The position numbers and the translations under genes are program-made. This document shows, in pieces, positions 17,263-25,979 of a stretch of DNA of 64,000 bases. Position 1 is the stretch's first letter, and every line of letters begins with the position of its first letter. This DNA is from JALZKA01 sp963753385 (GTDB lineage: Bacteria > Actinomycetota > Thermoleophilia > Solirubrobacterales > 70-9). The notes beneath the pieces were generated by a model. It ran no database searches. It had not been told where the DNA came from and saw nothing but the letters and a program-made list of their open reading frames with translations. The DNA lies in contig CAVWCC010000010.1 of assembly GCA_963753385.1 (NCBI GenBank), positions 62,001-126,000 of the forward strand. Reading direction: 5' to 3'.

Positions 17263-18269
17263 CGCAGCCCCTCCCCCTCATCGAACCCCAGCATCAGGTT
17301 CAGGTTCTGGATCGCCTGCCCGGCGGCGCCCTTCCAGAGGTTGTCGATCGCGGCGAACGCCATCACGCGGCCTCCCTCGCGGTCGAGCGCGACGTGCACG
17401 CGGCAGTAGTTCGTCTCGCGGACGTCGGCGACGCCGGGCGGGGCGTCCACCAGTTCGATGAACCGCTCGTCCGCGTAGCGGCCCAGGTAGAGGTCGCGGA
17501 GCTCGGCCTCGTCGGTCTCGCGCGTGGGCGTCACGTAGCAACTCGCGAGCAGCCCCTGGTCGAGCGGAAGCAGGTGCGGCACGAACGTCACGTTCCCCGT
17601 GGCGCCGAGGCCACGGAGCTCCTGCGCGAGCTCCGGCGAGTGGCGGTGGCCGTCGACCTTGTACGGCTTGAAGTTCTCGTCGACCGTGGAGAAGTGCAGC
17701 GCGTCTCCCCCGCCCCGGCCCGCGCCGGACACCCCCGACTTGGCGTCGACGACGACGCCGTCGATCAGCCCGGCCTCGGCCAGCGGTGCGAGGGCAAGCA
17801 GCGCCGCCGTCGGGTAGCAGCCGGGGTTCGCCACCAGCGACGTCTCGCGGACCGCGTCGCGGTTCAGCTCCGTCAGGCCGTAGACGGCCTCGTCGAGGAG
17901 CGCGGGCGCGCCGTGCTCGCCGTACCAGCGCTCGTACTCCTCGGGGTCGCGCAGGCGGAAGTCGGCGGAGAGGTCGACCACGGTCGCACCGAGCTCGCGC
18001 AGCTCGGCGACCAGCGGAGCGGCGGCCCCGTGCGGATAGGCGACGATCGCGGCGTCGACTCCGTCGAGCTCTTCGAGGTCGAGCTCCGTGAGCTGAAGCG
18101 GCACCCTGTGTCGCGGGTAGATCTCGTCGAGCCGCCTCCCCGCCTCGCTCCTCGAGGTGACCGCCGCAAGCTCGAGTCGCGGATGCCCCCACACGAGCCG
18201 CGCGGCCAGCGCCCCGCTGAATCCGCTCGCCCCGGCGACGAGCACGCTTGCCTTCGCCTGATCAGACAC
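17259..18269 (-). CDS. argC: N-acetyl-gamma-glutamyl-phosphate reductase
   Basis: The 336-residue NADPH-dependent enzyme reduces acetylglutamyl phosphate to the semialdehyde (EC 1.2.1.38). The Rossmann motif VLVAGASGFSGALAARLV is at residues 9-26, the catalytic Cys is in VANPGCYPTAALL near 147, and the active-site His is in DGHRHSPELAQEL near 210. GTG 18269 is chosen because it overlaps the pheT stop by 8 bases and immediately precedes the first beta strand; longer readings enter pheT. It begins the argCJBD block downstream of pheST. Confidence 0.95.
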   Translation of the reverse strand: MSDQAKASVLVAGASGFSGALAARLVWGHPRLELAAVTSRSEAGRRLDEIYPRHRVPLQLTELDLEELDGVDAAIVAYPHGAAAPLVAELRELGATVVDLSADFRLRDPEEYERWYGEHGAPALLDEAVYGLTELNRDAVRETSLVANPGCYPTAALLALAPLAEAGLIDGVVVDAKSGVSGAGRGGGDALHFSTVDENFKPYKVDGHRHSPELAQELRGLGATGNVTFVPHLLPLDQGLLASCYVTPTRETDEAELRDLYLGRYADERFIELVDAPPGVADVRETNYCRVHVALDREGGRVMAFAAIDNLWKGAAGQAIQNLNLMLGFDEGEGLR

Positions 18270-20728
18270 GCAGCGAGCCCCCGATCGCCTCCAGGGCCCG
18301 CGCGATCTCCTCCCGGCGCCCCGCCACCTCCTCGTCGGTGAGGGTCCTGTCGGACGCCCGGAACTCGAGCCGCAGGGCAAGGCTCTTCCGGCCCTCGCCG
18401 ACCTGGTCGCCGCGATAGAGGTCGAAGATCCGAACGCTCTGGAGCAGGTCGCCGCCCGCCTCGTCAACGGTCGAGCGAACGTGCTCGGCGGGCGTGTCCT
18501 CGGGCACGACGACGGCGAGGTCCTGGAGCACCGCCGGATGGGTGGTGACGTCCTCGTAGAGCTCCTCCCCGCTCTGAGCGGCCGCGAAGAGCGGCGCTGC
18601 ATCGATCTCGAACGCGGTCCCGCTCGGCAGATCCCATTCGCGGGCGACCGCCGGGTGGAGCTCGCCGATCCATCCCGCGCTCACGCCGGCGATCGAGATC
18701 GCGGCGGCGCGACCCGGGTGCAGGAACGGCTCGCTGTGGGGCTCGAGCGAGACGGACGTTCCCAGGCTCGCGGCTACCGCTTCCAGCACGCCCTTGAGAG
18801 TGAAGAAGTCGCCCTCGCCGGCCTCGCCCCGCCACGCGGGTGGCGTGAGCGGCCCGACCAGCAGGGCCGCGAACCGGTGCGGCTCGCGGTCGGGCGCCGG
18901 CATCGTGCCGGGGAAGGCGCCGGCCGCGGTGCCGCCCTCGTCGGGCGCTGCGTCGGCCAGATAGGCCCGCCCCGACTCGAACAGCGCGACGCCGTCGGCG
19001 TCGCGCGCCAGGTTGTAACGGGCGGCGTCGAGGAGGCTGCCGACGAGCATGGTGCGGAGCAGCGAGCCGTCCTCGGAGAGCGGGTTGGCGATCCGCACCG
19101 CCCGTGCCCGGCGCTCGTCGTCCGCCGACAGCCGCAGCCGGTCGGCCAGCACGGGCGCCACCAGCGGCCAGCCGATCGACTGGTCGAACCCGAGATCGCG
19201 GAGCGCATCCTCGGCCCGGCGCCGGAGGCGCTGCTCGCGCGTGAGCTCCCCGCGGCGGGCGCCGTGCGACGGCAGGGTGCGGGGGAGCTTCTCGAGGCCG
19301 TGGAGGCGCCCGACTTCCTCGATCAGGTCCACCTCGCGCGAGACGTCGTAGTGGCGCTCGGGAGTGATCTCGACTCGGAGGTCGTCGTCGCCCTCCGGCT
19401 CGACCTCGAACCCGAGGCGGCCGAGGTTCGTCGCCGCCTCGTCGCGATCGATCGCCACGCCCAGCAGCCCCGCGACCCGCGACCCGCGAAGCGTGATCAG
19501 GTGCGGCGCGGGCGGCTCGGTGGCCACGTCGATCGTTCCCGGGACGAGCTCCGCCCCGGCCAGCTCGCAGATCAAGCGCGAGGCGACCCGCTGCGCGCGG
19601 ATCGTCAGGGCGGGGTGGAGCTGCTTCTCGAACCGTGTCGAGGCCTCCGAGCGCAGGCCGAGCTCGTAGGAGGTGCGCAGCACGTTCGGGCCGTTCCAGG
19701 TCGCCGCCTCGAGCAGGACCCTGGTCGTGGCGTCCGACACCTCCGAGACCTGGCCGCCCATCACGCCGGCGATGCCGGTCGGCTGCTCGCGGTCGCAGAC
19801 CAACACCATCTCGTCGTCGAACTTCCGCTCGACGCCGTCGAGGGTCGTCATCGTCTCGCCGTCCCGGGCCCGGCGCACGATCACCTCGCCGGCGGGCACC
19901 TTGTCGAGGTCGAACGCGTGCAGGGCCTGGCCGGTCAGGAGCATCACGTAGTTGGTGATGTCGACGACGTTCGAGATCGGCCGCTGGCCGGCCGCGGCGA
20001 GCCGGGCGCGCAGCCACAGGGGTGACGGCGCCATCGAGATCCCCGTGAACGCGCGCGCCGTGAAGCGCGGACAGAGCTCCGGCACCTCGACCTTGACGGA
20101 CGCGAGGTCCTCGACCGTCCCCCCGCCGGTCGCCTCGGCGTCCCGCTCCCACGGCGGGGGCGCGAGCGGCGCTCCGGTGACCGCGTGGACCTCGCGGGCG
20201 ACGCCGTAGACGCCCAGGCAATCCGAGCGGTTCGGGTTCAGGTCGAGCTCGAGCACCTGCTCCGTGACGGGGATCACCTCGCTGAGCGGCGTTCCGGGCG
20301 CCAGGCCGAGGTCACCCAGGACCATGATCCCGGCGTGGTCGTCGCCGAGCTCGAGCTCGTCCTCGGCAAGGATCATCCCGGCCGATTCGACGCCGCGGAG
20401 CTTGGCCTTGCCGAGCACCTGGCCGCCCGGCATCACGGCGCCGGGAGGCGCAACCGCGACGGTCTGGCCGGCGGCGACGTTCGGGGCGCCGCAGACGATC
20501 GTGCGCTCGCCGTCGCCGGCGTCGACCGTGCAGACCGGTGAGACGGTCGGCGTCCGGGTGCTTCTCGGCGGCGAGCACGTGCCCGACGACGAACCCCTCG
20601 GGCGACGGCGGTCCCACGGTGCTCACCCTCTCGACCTCGACCGCCCGCATCGAGAGCAGCTCGGCGAGCTCCTCGGCGCCGATGCCGGGATCGCAGTACT
20701 CCCGCAGCCATGAGAACGGGACCTTCAC
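18262..20728 (-). CDS. pheT: Phenylalanyl-tRNA synthetase beta subunit (apparent frameshift)
   Basis: This is the beta chain of the alpha2-beta2 synthetase. It begins at GTG 20728 (VKVPFSWLREYCDPGIG), overlapping the pheS stop as GTGA, and reads the EMAP-like tRNA-binding domain up to EKHPDADRLT. There the frame breaks: after CTCACC one extra G (at 20535-20536) shifts the frame. Dropping it restores VCTVDAGDGERTIVCGAPN and continues to the stop at 18262, giving about 821 residues, the normal length. The B3/B4 editing, B5 and FDX anticodon domains follow intact. Because pheT is essential, an assembly error is most likely; a programmed shift or strain variant is possible. Without the correction the longest frame is 724 residues and lacks the N-terminal domain. 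Confidence 0.9.
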
Positions 20729-21837
20729 GTGAACTGCTTCAGGAAGCGGACATCGTTCTCGTAGAAGATCCGCAGGTCGGGCACGCCGTGCCTGAGGAAG
20801 GCGATCCGCTCGATTCCCATCCCGAACGCGAATCCCTGCACGCGGTCCGGGTCGTAGCCGTGTTCGGCCACGAACCCGTACACGTTCGGGTCGACCATGC
20901 CGGCGCCGAGGATCTCGATCCAGCCGACGCCCTTGCAGACCGGGTCGCGCACGCCCTCTATCAGGCCGCTGCCGCCGCAACGGAAGCACGAGACGTCGAC
21001 CTGGACGCTCGGCTCGGTGAACGGGAAGAAGTCCGGCTTGAGCCGCGTCTCGCGCTCGGGCCCGAACAACGCCTTGGCGACCTCGTCGAGGGTGCCGGCC
21101 AGGTCCGCGAGCGTGATGTCGTCGCCCACGGCGAGGCCCTCCACCTGCGAGAAGACCGAAAGGTGCGTCGCGTCCATCGTGTCGCGGCGGTAGACGGTGC
21201 CCGGGACGATGATGAAGAGGGGCGGCTCGTGCTCCTGCATCGCGCGCACCTGGTTCGGCGAGGTGTGGGTGCGAAGCAGCACATCCCTTGGGCCGGGCGG
21301 CAGCCCGTGCTCGTTGACGACGCCTTCGGCGAGGCTCTCGGGCGCGACGTAGAAGGTGTCCTGGAGCATCCGCGCCGGGTGCCCGGGCGGGTGGTTGAGC
21401 GCGGTGAAGTTGTAGAAGTCGTGCTCGACCTCGGGCCCGTCCATCACGCGATAGCCGAGGCCGATGAAGATGTCCTCGATCTCCCGGCGCGTCTGGTTGA
21501 GCAGGTGGAGGTGCCCCGTCCTGACCGGCGGGGTGCCGGGGAGCGTCACGTCGAGCCGGTCCTCAGCGAGGCCCCGGTCGAGCTCGGCGCCCTCCAGCTC
21601 CGCGGTCCGGGCGGAGAGGAGCTCCTCGATCGCCGCTCGCGCCTGGTTCGCGCCTGACCCCACCGGGCCGCGCTCGGACTGCTCGAGGTCGCCGATCCCG
21701 CGCAGGATCCCGGTCAGCTCGGACTTGCGACCGAGGAACCGGACCCGAAGCTCCTCGAGCGCGGCCGAGTCGCCGGCCGCGGCGATCGCGGACTCGGCCT
21801 CGGCACGCAGCTCGTTGATCCGATCGACCCCGTTCAT
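20725..21837 (-). CDS. pheS: Phenylalanyl-tRNA synthetase alpha subunit
   Basis: The 370-residue catalytic chain of the class II synthetase has an N-terminal coiled coil (residues 1-85). Motif 2 lies in VYRRDTMDATHLSVFSQVEG (about 208), and motif 3 is in GFAFGMGIERIAFLRHG near the C-terminus, with FYENDVRFLKQF closing the protein as usual. ATG 21837 overlaps the methyltransferase stop (ATGA), and the family start fits; a longer frame exists upstream but reads into the previous gene. It is translationally coupled to pheT. Confidence 0.95.
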   Translation of the reverse strand: MNGVDRINELRAEAESAIAAAGDSAALEELRVRFLGRKSELTGILRGIGDLEQSERGPVGSGANQARAAIEELLSARTAELEGAELDRGLAEDRLDVTLPGTPPVRTGHLHLLNQTRREIEDIFIGLGYRVMDGPEVEHDFYNFTALNHPPGHPARMLQDTFYVAPESLAEGVVNEHGLPPGPRDVLLRTHTSPNQVRAMQEHEPPLFIIVPGTVYRRDTMDATHLSVFSQVEGLAVGDDITLADLAGTLDEVAKALFGPERETRLKPDFFPFTEPSVQVDVSCFRCGGSGLIEGVRDPVCKGVGWIEILGAGMVDPNVYGFVAEHGYDPDRVQGFAFGMGIERIAFLRHGVPDLRIFYENDVRFLKQFT

Positions 21838-22541
21838 AGTTCCCCGTCGGCGGCGGCCGACGATATCCGCTCCAGCGCGATCGCAGCCGCCGCGGCCACG
21901 CCCAGCGACTCTGCCTGGCCGGTGAGCGGGATGGTCCAGATCTCGTCGCACGCCGCCGCGGCCTCGCCGGAGAGGCCCTCGCGCTCGGCGCCGAGGCAGA
22001 GCGTGGCGGGCCGCATCGCCGGCGGCCAGGCCCCGCCTTGGGCGCTCATCCCCGCGCGCGGCGCCGGGGTGTCCCTGACCTCGCAGCGCGCCAGCGCAAC
22101 GGCGAAGACGGATCCCATGCTCGCTCGAGTGGCCTTCGGCGAGTAGGGGTCGGCGCTGTCCGGGTCGAGCGCGACGCTGCGCGCCCCCAGCGCGTCCGCC
22201 GCACGCAGGATCGCGCCGACGTTCCCGGGATCCCGCACGCCGTTCAGGTAGACGCAGAGCGCCTCGGGGCGCTCCACCCAGCGCTGCTCCCAGACCGCGA
22301 TCGCGCGGGTGCCCGAGCCCAGCGCCGAGACGCCGTCGAGCAGCGCGCTGTCGACCTCGTCGCCGCCCAGTCCCGACCCGGCCTCGGTCAGAAGCATCAG
22401 GGGCTCGGCGCCCGAGGCGCGACCGGCGGCAAGGAGGTCCTCGCCCTCGGTCACGAACCGGCCCTCGCGATCGCGATGCTTGCGCTCATGGAGGCGCCGC
22501 ACCAGTTTCAGCTTCTCGTTGTCCTTGCTCGTGATCGTCAT
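21834..22541 (-). CDS. SpoU/TrmH-family 2'-O-methyltransferase (TsnR-like)
   Basis: The 235-residue SPOUT enzyme should methylate the 2'-OH of an rRNA or tRNA nucleotide with SAM. Motif 1 is LNGVRDPGNVGAILRAADAL (about 98), motif 2 LCLGAEREGLS (about 183), and motif 3 IPLTGQAESLGVAAAAAIAL (about 209). In motif 3 the usual Asn of SLNV is Gly here. The N-terminal 80 residues are the L30e-like RNA-binding domain. Placement between rplT and pheS matches tsnR in other actinobacteria. It begins after a terminator hairpin, so it may have its own promoter. The target site is not inferable. Confidence 0.88.
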   Translation of the reverse strand: MTITSKDNEKLKLVRRLHERKHRDREGRFVTEGEDLLAAGRASGAEPLMLLTEAGSGLGGDEVDSALLDGVSALGSGTRAIAVWEQRWVERPEALCVYLNGVRDPGNVGAILRAADALGARSVALDPDSADPYSPKATRASMGSVFAVALARCEVRDTPAPRAGMSAQGGAWPPAMRPATLCLGAEREGLSGEAAAACDEIWTIPLTGQAESLGVAAAAAIALERISSAAADGEL

Positions 22542-22573
22542 CAGCTACCAGCTACCAGCTCGCCTCAGGCAAC

Positions 22574-22597
22574 AAAAAGGGCGCCAACTCGGCGCCC
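22574..22597 (-). terminator. Intrinsic terminator after rplT
   Basis: On the minus strand GGGCGCC-GAGTT-GGCGCCC is followed by TTTTTG, a classic factor-independent terminator with a 7-bp perfect GC stem. It lies 33 bases past the rplT stop and 33 bases before the methyltransferase start, so it splits infC-rpmI-rplT from tsnR-pheST-arg, completely or partly. Confidence 0.85.
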
Positions 22598-22629
22598 GGT
22601 TCAGTCGCATCGGCGGTCTGCACAATGCC

Positions 22630-22989
22630 TCAGGCCGCCGCGGCCTCCCGGGCTAGCTCGGCAAATCGGCGGAACGCCTCCTCGTCGCGGACGGCGATGT
22701 CCGCGAGCATCTTGCGGTTGACCTCGACGCCGGCCTTCTTCAGGCCGTGCATCAGCTCCGAGTAGCTCATGCCCTCGCGGCGCGCCGCGGCGTTGATCCG
22801 GACGATCCACAGGCGCCGGAACTCGCGCTTGCGGACCCGCCGGTCGCGGTACGCGTAGTTGCCCGACCGCATGACCTGCTCGTTCGCGAACCGGTAGCTC
22901 GAGTGCTTGCGCCCGTAGTAGCCCTTCGCCTGCTCGAGCGTCTTCTTCCGCCGGCGACGGCGGGCGACGGAGTTCTGCGCCCTGCTCAT
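22630..22989 (-). CDS. rplT: 50S ribosomal protein L20
   Basis: The 119-residue basic protein binds 23S rRNA early in large-subunit assembly. The N-terminal rRNA-binding extension SVARRRRRKKTLEQAKGYYG and the globular end LKKAGVEVNRKMLADIAV are typical, and the length is normal. ATG 22989 overlaps the rpmI stop (ATGA). It ends 33 bases before a strong terminator. Confidence 0.97.
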   Translation of the reverse strand: MSRAQNSVARRRRRKKTLEQAKGYYGRKHSSYRFANEQVMRSGNYAYRDRRVRKREFRRLWIVRINAAARREGMSYSELMHGLKKAGVEVNRKMLADIAVRDEEAFRRFAELAREAAAA

Positions 22990-23189
22990 CGGCCCTTGCC
23001 TCCGAGCATTTTGTTGACGCGCTTCGCGTCATGCGGGGAGATCTCCGACGGCTTGCGCATGTTGCGCCGGCGCTTCGACGACTTGTGCTCGAGGTTGTGG
23101 CTCGAGTTCGCGCGCTTGCCGCGGAGCTTGCCGCTCGCGGACCGCTTGAAGCGCTTCTTGGCGCCCGAGTGGCTCTTCATCTTCGGCAT
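22986..23189 (-). CDS. rpmI: 50S ribosomal protein L35
   Basis: The 67-residue, very basic protein starts MPKMKSHSGAKKRFKRSASG, the L35 signature, and has normal length. It lies 22 bases downstream of infC and overlaps rplT by four bases, the standard infC-rpmI-rplT order. Confidence 0.97.
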   Translation of the reverse strand: MPKMKSHSGAKKRFKRSASGKLRGKRANSSHNLEHKSSKRRRNMRKPSEISPHDAKRVNKMLGGKGR

Positions 23190-23211
23190 GGGAACGGACT
23201 ATTGAAGCAGG

Positions 23212-23868
23212 TCAGCCCGCAGCGGCTTCCGGCTCGGAGGCGGCCGGACCATCGCTCTCGGGCTCGGCCGGCGGCGGAGCTTCGGCCTCACCATCTTTCG
23301 TGCGCTTCGCGTCGCGCACGGCCTCCTTCGAGGGCGCCAGCAGCATGTGCATGTTGCGGCCCTCCTGGAGCGGGTTCTGCTCGATCACGCCAAGCCCGTC
23401 GAGGTCGTCGAAGAGGCGCTGGAGCAGCATCCGTCCCCGCTCGGGGTGGGCCTGCTCGCGGCCGCGGAACATGATCGTGACCTTGACCTTGTCGCCGCCC
23501 TTGAGGAACCGCTCCACGTGGCCCTTCTTGGTCCGGTAGTCGTGGTCGGCGATCTTCGGGCGCAGCTTGATCTCGCGCACGTTGATCTGCTGCTGGTGCT
23601 TGCGCGCGGCCTTGGCCTTCTGCTCCTGCTCGTACTTGTACTTCGAGTAGTCGAGGAGCCTGGCCACCGGCGGGCGCGAGTCGGGCGCGACCTCAACCAG
23701 GTCGAGGTCCCGCTCCTGCGCCATCTGGAGCGCCTCCTTCGTATCGATCACCCCGATCTGCTTGCCGTCCTCGTCGACCAGCCGGACCTCGCGAACGCCG
23801 ATGCGCTCGTTGATCCGAGTCTGGTCCCGCTCGGGCATCCGGCGGTCGAAGCGACGCGGAACCGGCAC
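23212..23868 (-). CDS. infC: Translation initiation factor IF-3
   Basis: The 218-residue factor keeps 30S subunits free and checks start-codon and initiator-tRNA pairing. The N-domain (TRINERIGVREVRLVDEDGK) and C-domain (REIKLRPKIADHDYRTK, then VKVTIMFRGREQAHPERG) are complete and joined by a Lys-rich helix. The last 35 residues form a Glu/Pro/Ala-rich acidic tail, a common actinobacterial addition. The start is uncertain: GTG 23868 is annotated, but ATG 23838 (MPERDQTRINERIG) is equally plausible; neither has a clear ribosome-binding site. A long hairpin precedes it. Confidence 0.94.
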   Translation of the reverse strand: MPVPRRFDRRMPERDQTRINERIGVREVRLVDEDGKQIGVIDTKEALQMAQERDLDLVEVAPDSRPPVARLLDYSKYKYEQEQKAKAARKHQQQINVREIKLRPKIADHDYRTKKGHVERFLKGGDKVKVTIMFRGREQAHPERGRMLLQRLFDDLDGLGVIEQNPLQEGRNMHMLLAPSKEAVRDAKRTKDGEAEAPPPAEPESDGPAASEPEAAAG

Positions 23869-23900
23869 TAGGTGGAAGCTGAGTGAAGCGGCATTACTGG

Positions 23901-23947
23901 GAAGGGCACGGGCGCGTCAGCGGCGCAGCGTGGTTCGGGTGCCCTTC
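23901..23947. promoter_or_regulatory. Inverted repeat between thrS and infC
   Basis: GAAGGGCAC (23901-23909) and GTGCCCTTC (23939-23947) are a perfect 9-bp inverted repeat around a 29-base GC-rich loop. It spans the end of thrS and lies 33 bases before infC on the minus strand. There is no T-run, so a simple terminator is unlikely; an infC leader structure or attenuator is possible. Confidence 0.4.
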
Positions 23948-25862
23948 ATCTGTGCGCCAGTATAGAGCGGGAGAGCTCGCCCACGGGCATCTGGCCCAAA
24001 TCGCCCTCTGAGTGGGAGCGAACGGCGACCTCGCCGGAATCGAGCTCCTTGTCGCCGATCACGACCATGAACGGGAGCTTGCGGAGCTCGGCGTCGCGGA
24101 TCTTGCGGCTCACCGACTCGCCGCGCTCGTCGACGCTGACCCTTAGCCCTTCGGCCTCGAGCTCGGCGGCCACCTCGCGCGCCCGCTCGTTGTGGCGATC
24201 GGCCACCGGCAGCACGCCGACCTGCACCGGCGCGAGCCAGGCCGGGAAGCGACCCGCGTAGTGCTCGATCAGGATCCCCGCGAAGCGCTCCATCGAGCCG
24301 AGGAGCGCGCGATGGATCAACACGGGCCGGTGCTCGGCGTTGTCCTCGCCGCGGTATGCCAGCTCGAACCGCTGCGGCATCTGGAAATCGACCTGGCAGG
24401 TGCCGCACTGCCACGAGCGGCCGAGCGCATCGGTGATGTGGAAGTCGATCTTCGGCCCGTAGAAGGTCCCATCCCCCGGGCTCACCCGATACTCGCGCCC
24501 CTGCCGCTCGAGCGCCTCACGCAGTGCCTCCGTTGCGCGATCCCACTCCTCGTCGGTCCCGATCGACTTGTCGGGCCGGGTGGAGAGCTCGACCTCGTAC
24601 TCGCCGAACCCGAAGCGCTCGTAGAGCTCGTCCACCGCCTCGCAGATCGAGTCGACCTCGTCGGCGACCTGCTCCATCGTGCAGTAGACGTGCGCGTCGT
24701 CCTGGGTGAAGGCACGGACGCGGAGCAGCCCATGAAGGACGCCCTCGCGTTCGTGCCGTGAGACATGACCGAACTCCGCCAGGCGCAGCGGCAGGTCGCG
24801 GTAGGAGCGCCGCTCGGAATCGAACACAAGGCACGCGCCGGGGCAGTTCATCGGTTTCAGGGCGAACATCCGCCCGTCGACCTCGGAGAAGTACATGTTC
24901 TCGCGGTAGTTGTCGTAGTGGCCCGAGCGGTGCCAGAGATCGACGTCCATCACCTCGGGGGTCTTGATCTCGGCGTAGCCACGCTTGCGCAGCTGCGCCC
25001 GCACCTCGGCCTCGATCAGGCGGAGCAGCACGGTGCCCTCGGGCAGCCAGAACGGCATCCCGGGCGACTCCGGGCGCAGGCGGAACAGGCCGAGCTCGGG
25101 CCCGAGGCGGCGGTGGTCGCGGGCACGCGCCTCCTCGAGCAGGCGCTCGTGCTCGGCGAGGTCCTCCTTGCTGAAGAACGCGGTGCCATAGATCCGGCTC
25201 AGCATCTGACGGCTCTCGTCGCCCCGCCAGTAGGCGCCCGCCACCGAGGTCAGCTTGAACGCCTTGATCCGCTTGGTCGACGGCCCGTGGGGCCCGAGGC
25301 AGAGGTCGGTGAACGGCCCGTTCCTGTAGAGCGACACGGTCTCGACGCCCTGGTCGCGCACCAGGTCGTCGATCAGCTCGACCTTGTAGGGCTGGTTCTC
25401 CGCCGCGAAGCGCTCGCGCGCAACCGCTGCCGGGACGTCCTCGCGCTCGAACTCCTCGCCGGCGGCGACGTGAGTCGCCATCACCTCCTCGATCCGCGCC
25501 AGGTCGTCCTCCGAGGGGCGGAAGTCGTTCGCGAACTCGAAGTCGTAGTAGAAGCCCGAATCGATCGCCGGGCCGATCGAGACCTTCGTGTCCGGCCAGA
25601 GGTCGAGCACCGCCGTCGCCAGGACATGGGCCGTGTCGTGCCGGATCAGGGGCAGGGCGTCGGGGTCCTTGTCGGTGACGATCGCGATCTCGGCCCCGTC
25701 TTCGAGCGGGCGCGTCAGGTCGCGGAGCTCGCCGTCGACCCGAATCGCCAGCGCTGCCCTGGCCAGGCCGGGGCCGATCGCCGCCGCCGCGTCGGCGCCC
25801 GTTGCGCCCTGCTCGAGCTCGAGCGGCGTCCCGTCTGGGAGCTTCACCGTGATCGTCGCCAT
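23946..25862 (-). CDS. thrS: Threonyl-tRNA synthetase
   Basis: The 638-residue class II synthetase has the full layout: TGS domain (1-60), editing domain with the HxxxH zinc-type site (RHDTAHVLATAVLDLWP near 73), catalytic core, and C-terminal anticodon domain. The zinc ligands of the active site are visible as Cys in LKPMNCPGACLVF, His in FTQDDAHVYC and His in PVLIHRALLGSMERF. TAGGAT lies 10 bases before the ATG at 25862 and is a likely -10 box with a short leader. No T-box leader fits in front. Confidence 0.96.
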   Translation of the reverse strand: MATITVKLPDGTPLELEQGATGADAAAAIGPGLARAALAIRVDGELRDLTRPLEDGAEIAIVTDKDPDALPLIRHDTAHVLATAVLDLWPDTKVSIGPAIDSGFYYDFEFANDFRPSEDDLARIEEVMATHVAAGEEFEREDVPAAVARERFAAENQPYKVELIDDLVRDQGVETVSLYRNGPFTDLCLGPHGPSTKRIKAFKLTSVAGAYWRGDESRQMLSRIYGTAFFSKEDLAEHERLLEEARARDHRRLGPELGLFRLRPESPGMPFWLPEGTVLLRLIEAEVRAQLRKRGYAEIKTPEVMDVDLWHRSGHYDNYRENMYFSEVDGRMFALKPMNCPGACLVFDSERRSYRDLPLRLAEFGHVSRHEREGVLHGLLRVRAFTQDDAHVYCTMEQVADEVDSICEAVDELYERFGFGEYEVELSTRPDKSIGTDEEWDRATEALREALERQGREYRVSPGDGTFYGPKIDFHITDALGRSWQCGTCQVDFQMPQRFELAYRGEDNAEHRPVLIHRALLGSMERFAGILIEHYAGRFPAWLAPVQVGVLPVADRHNERAREVAAELEAEGLRVSVDERGESVSRKIRDAELRKLPFMVVIGDKELDSGEVAVRSHSEGDLGQMPVGELSRSILAHR

Positions 25863-25979
25863 CGAGCGGCTGATCCTATGTGAGGCGGAGTGCGCAGCAC
25901 GAAGCCGAGCCCCGCCGTTGTTGAGGCGGCTAATCCCGCTCCCGGGAGGGCCGATTGCGCTGACCGCTGGCGGTGCGGT

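Noticed and set aside
22542..22573. CTACCAG-type tandem repeat next to the terminator as a mobile element trace
   Set aside because: The two repeat units are only about 8 bases long and lack the rest of the tRNA-like repeat; simple duplication is enough.
25863..25979. T-box or other riboswitch before thrS
   Set aside because: A -10-like TAGGAT lies 10 bases from the start, so there is no space for a leader; none of the T-box core bases is visible.
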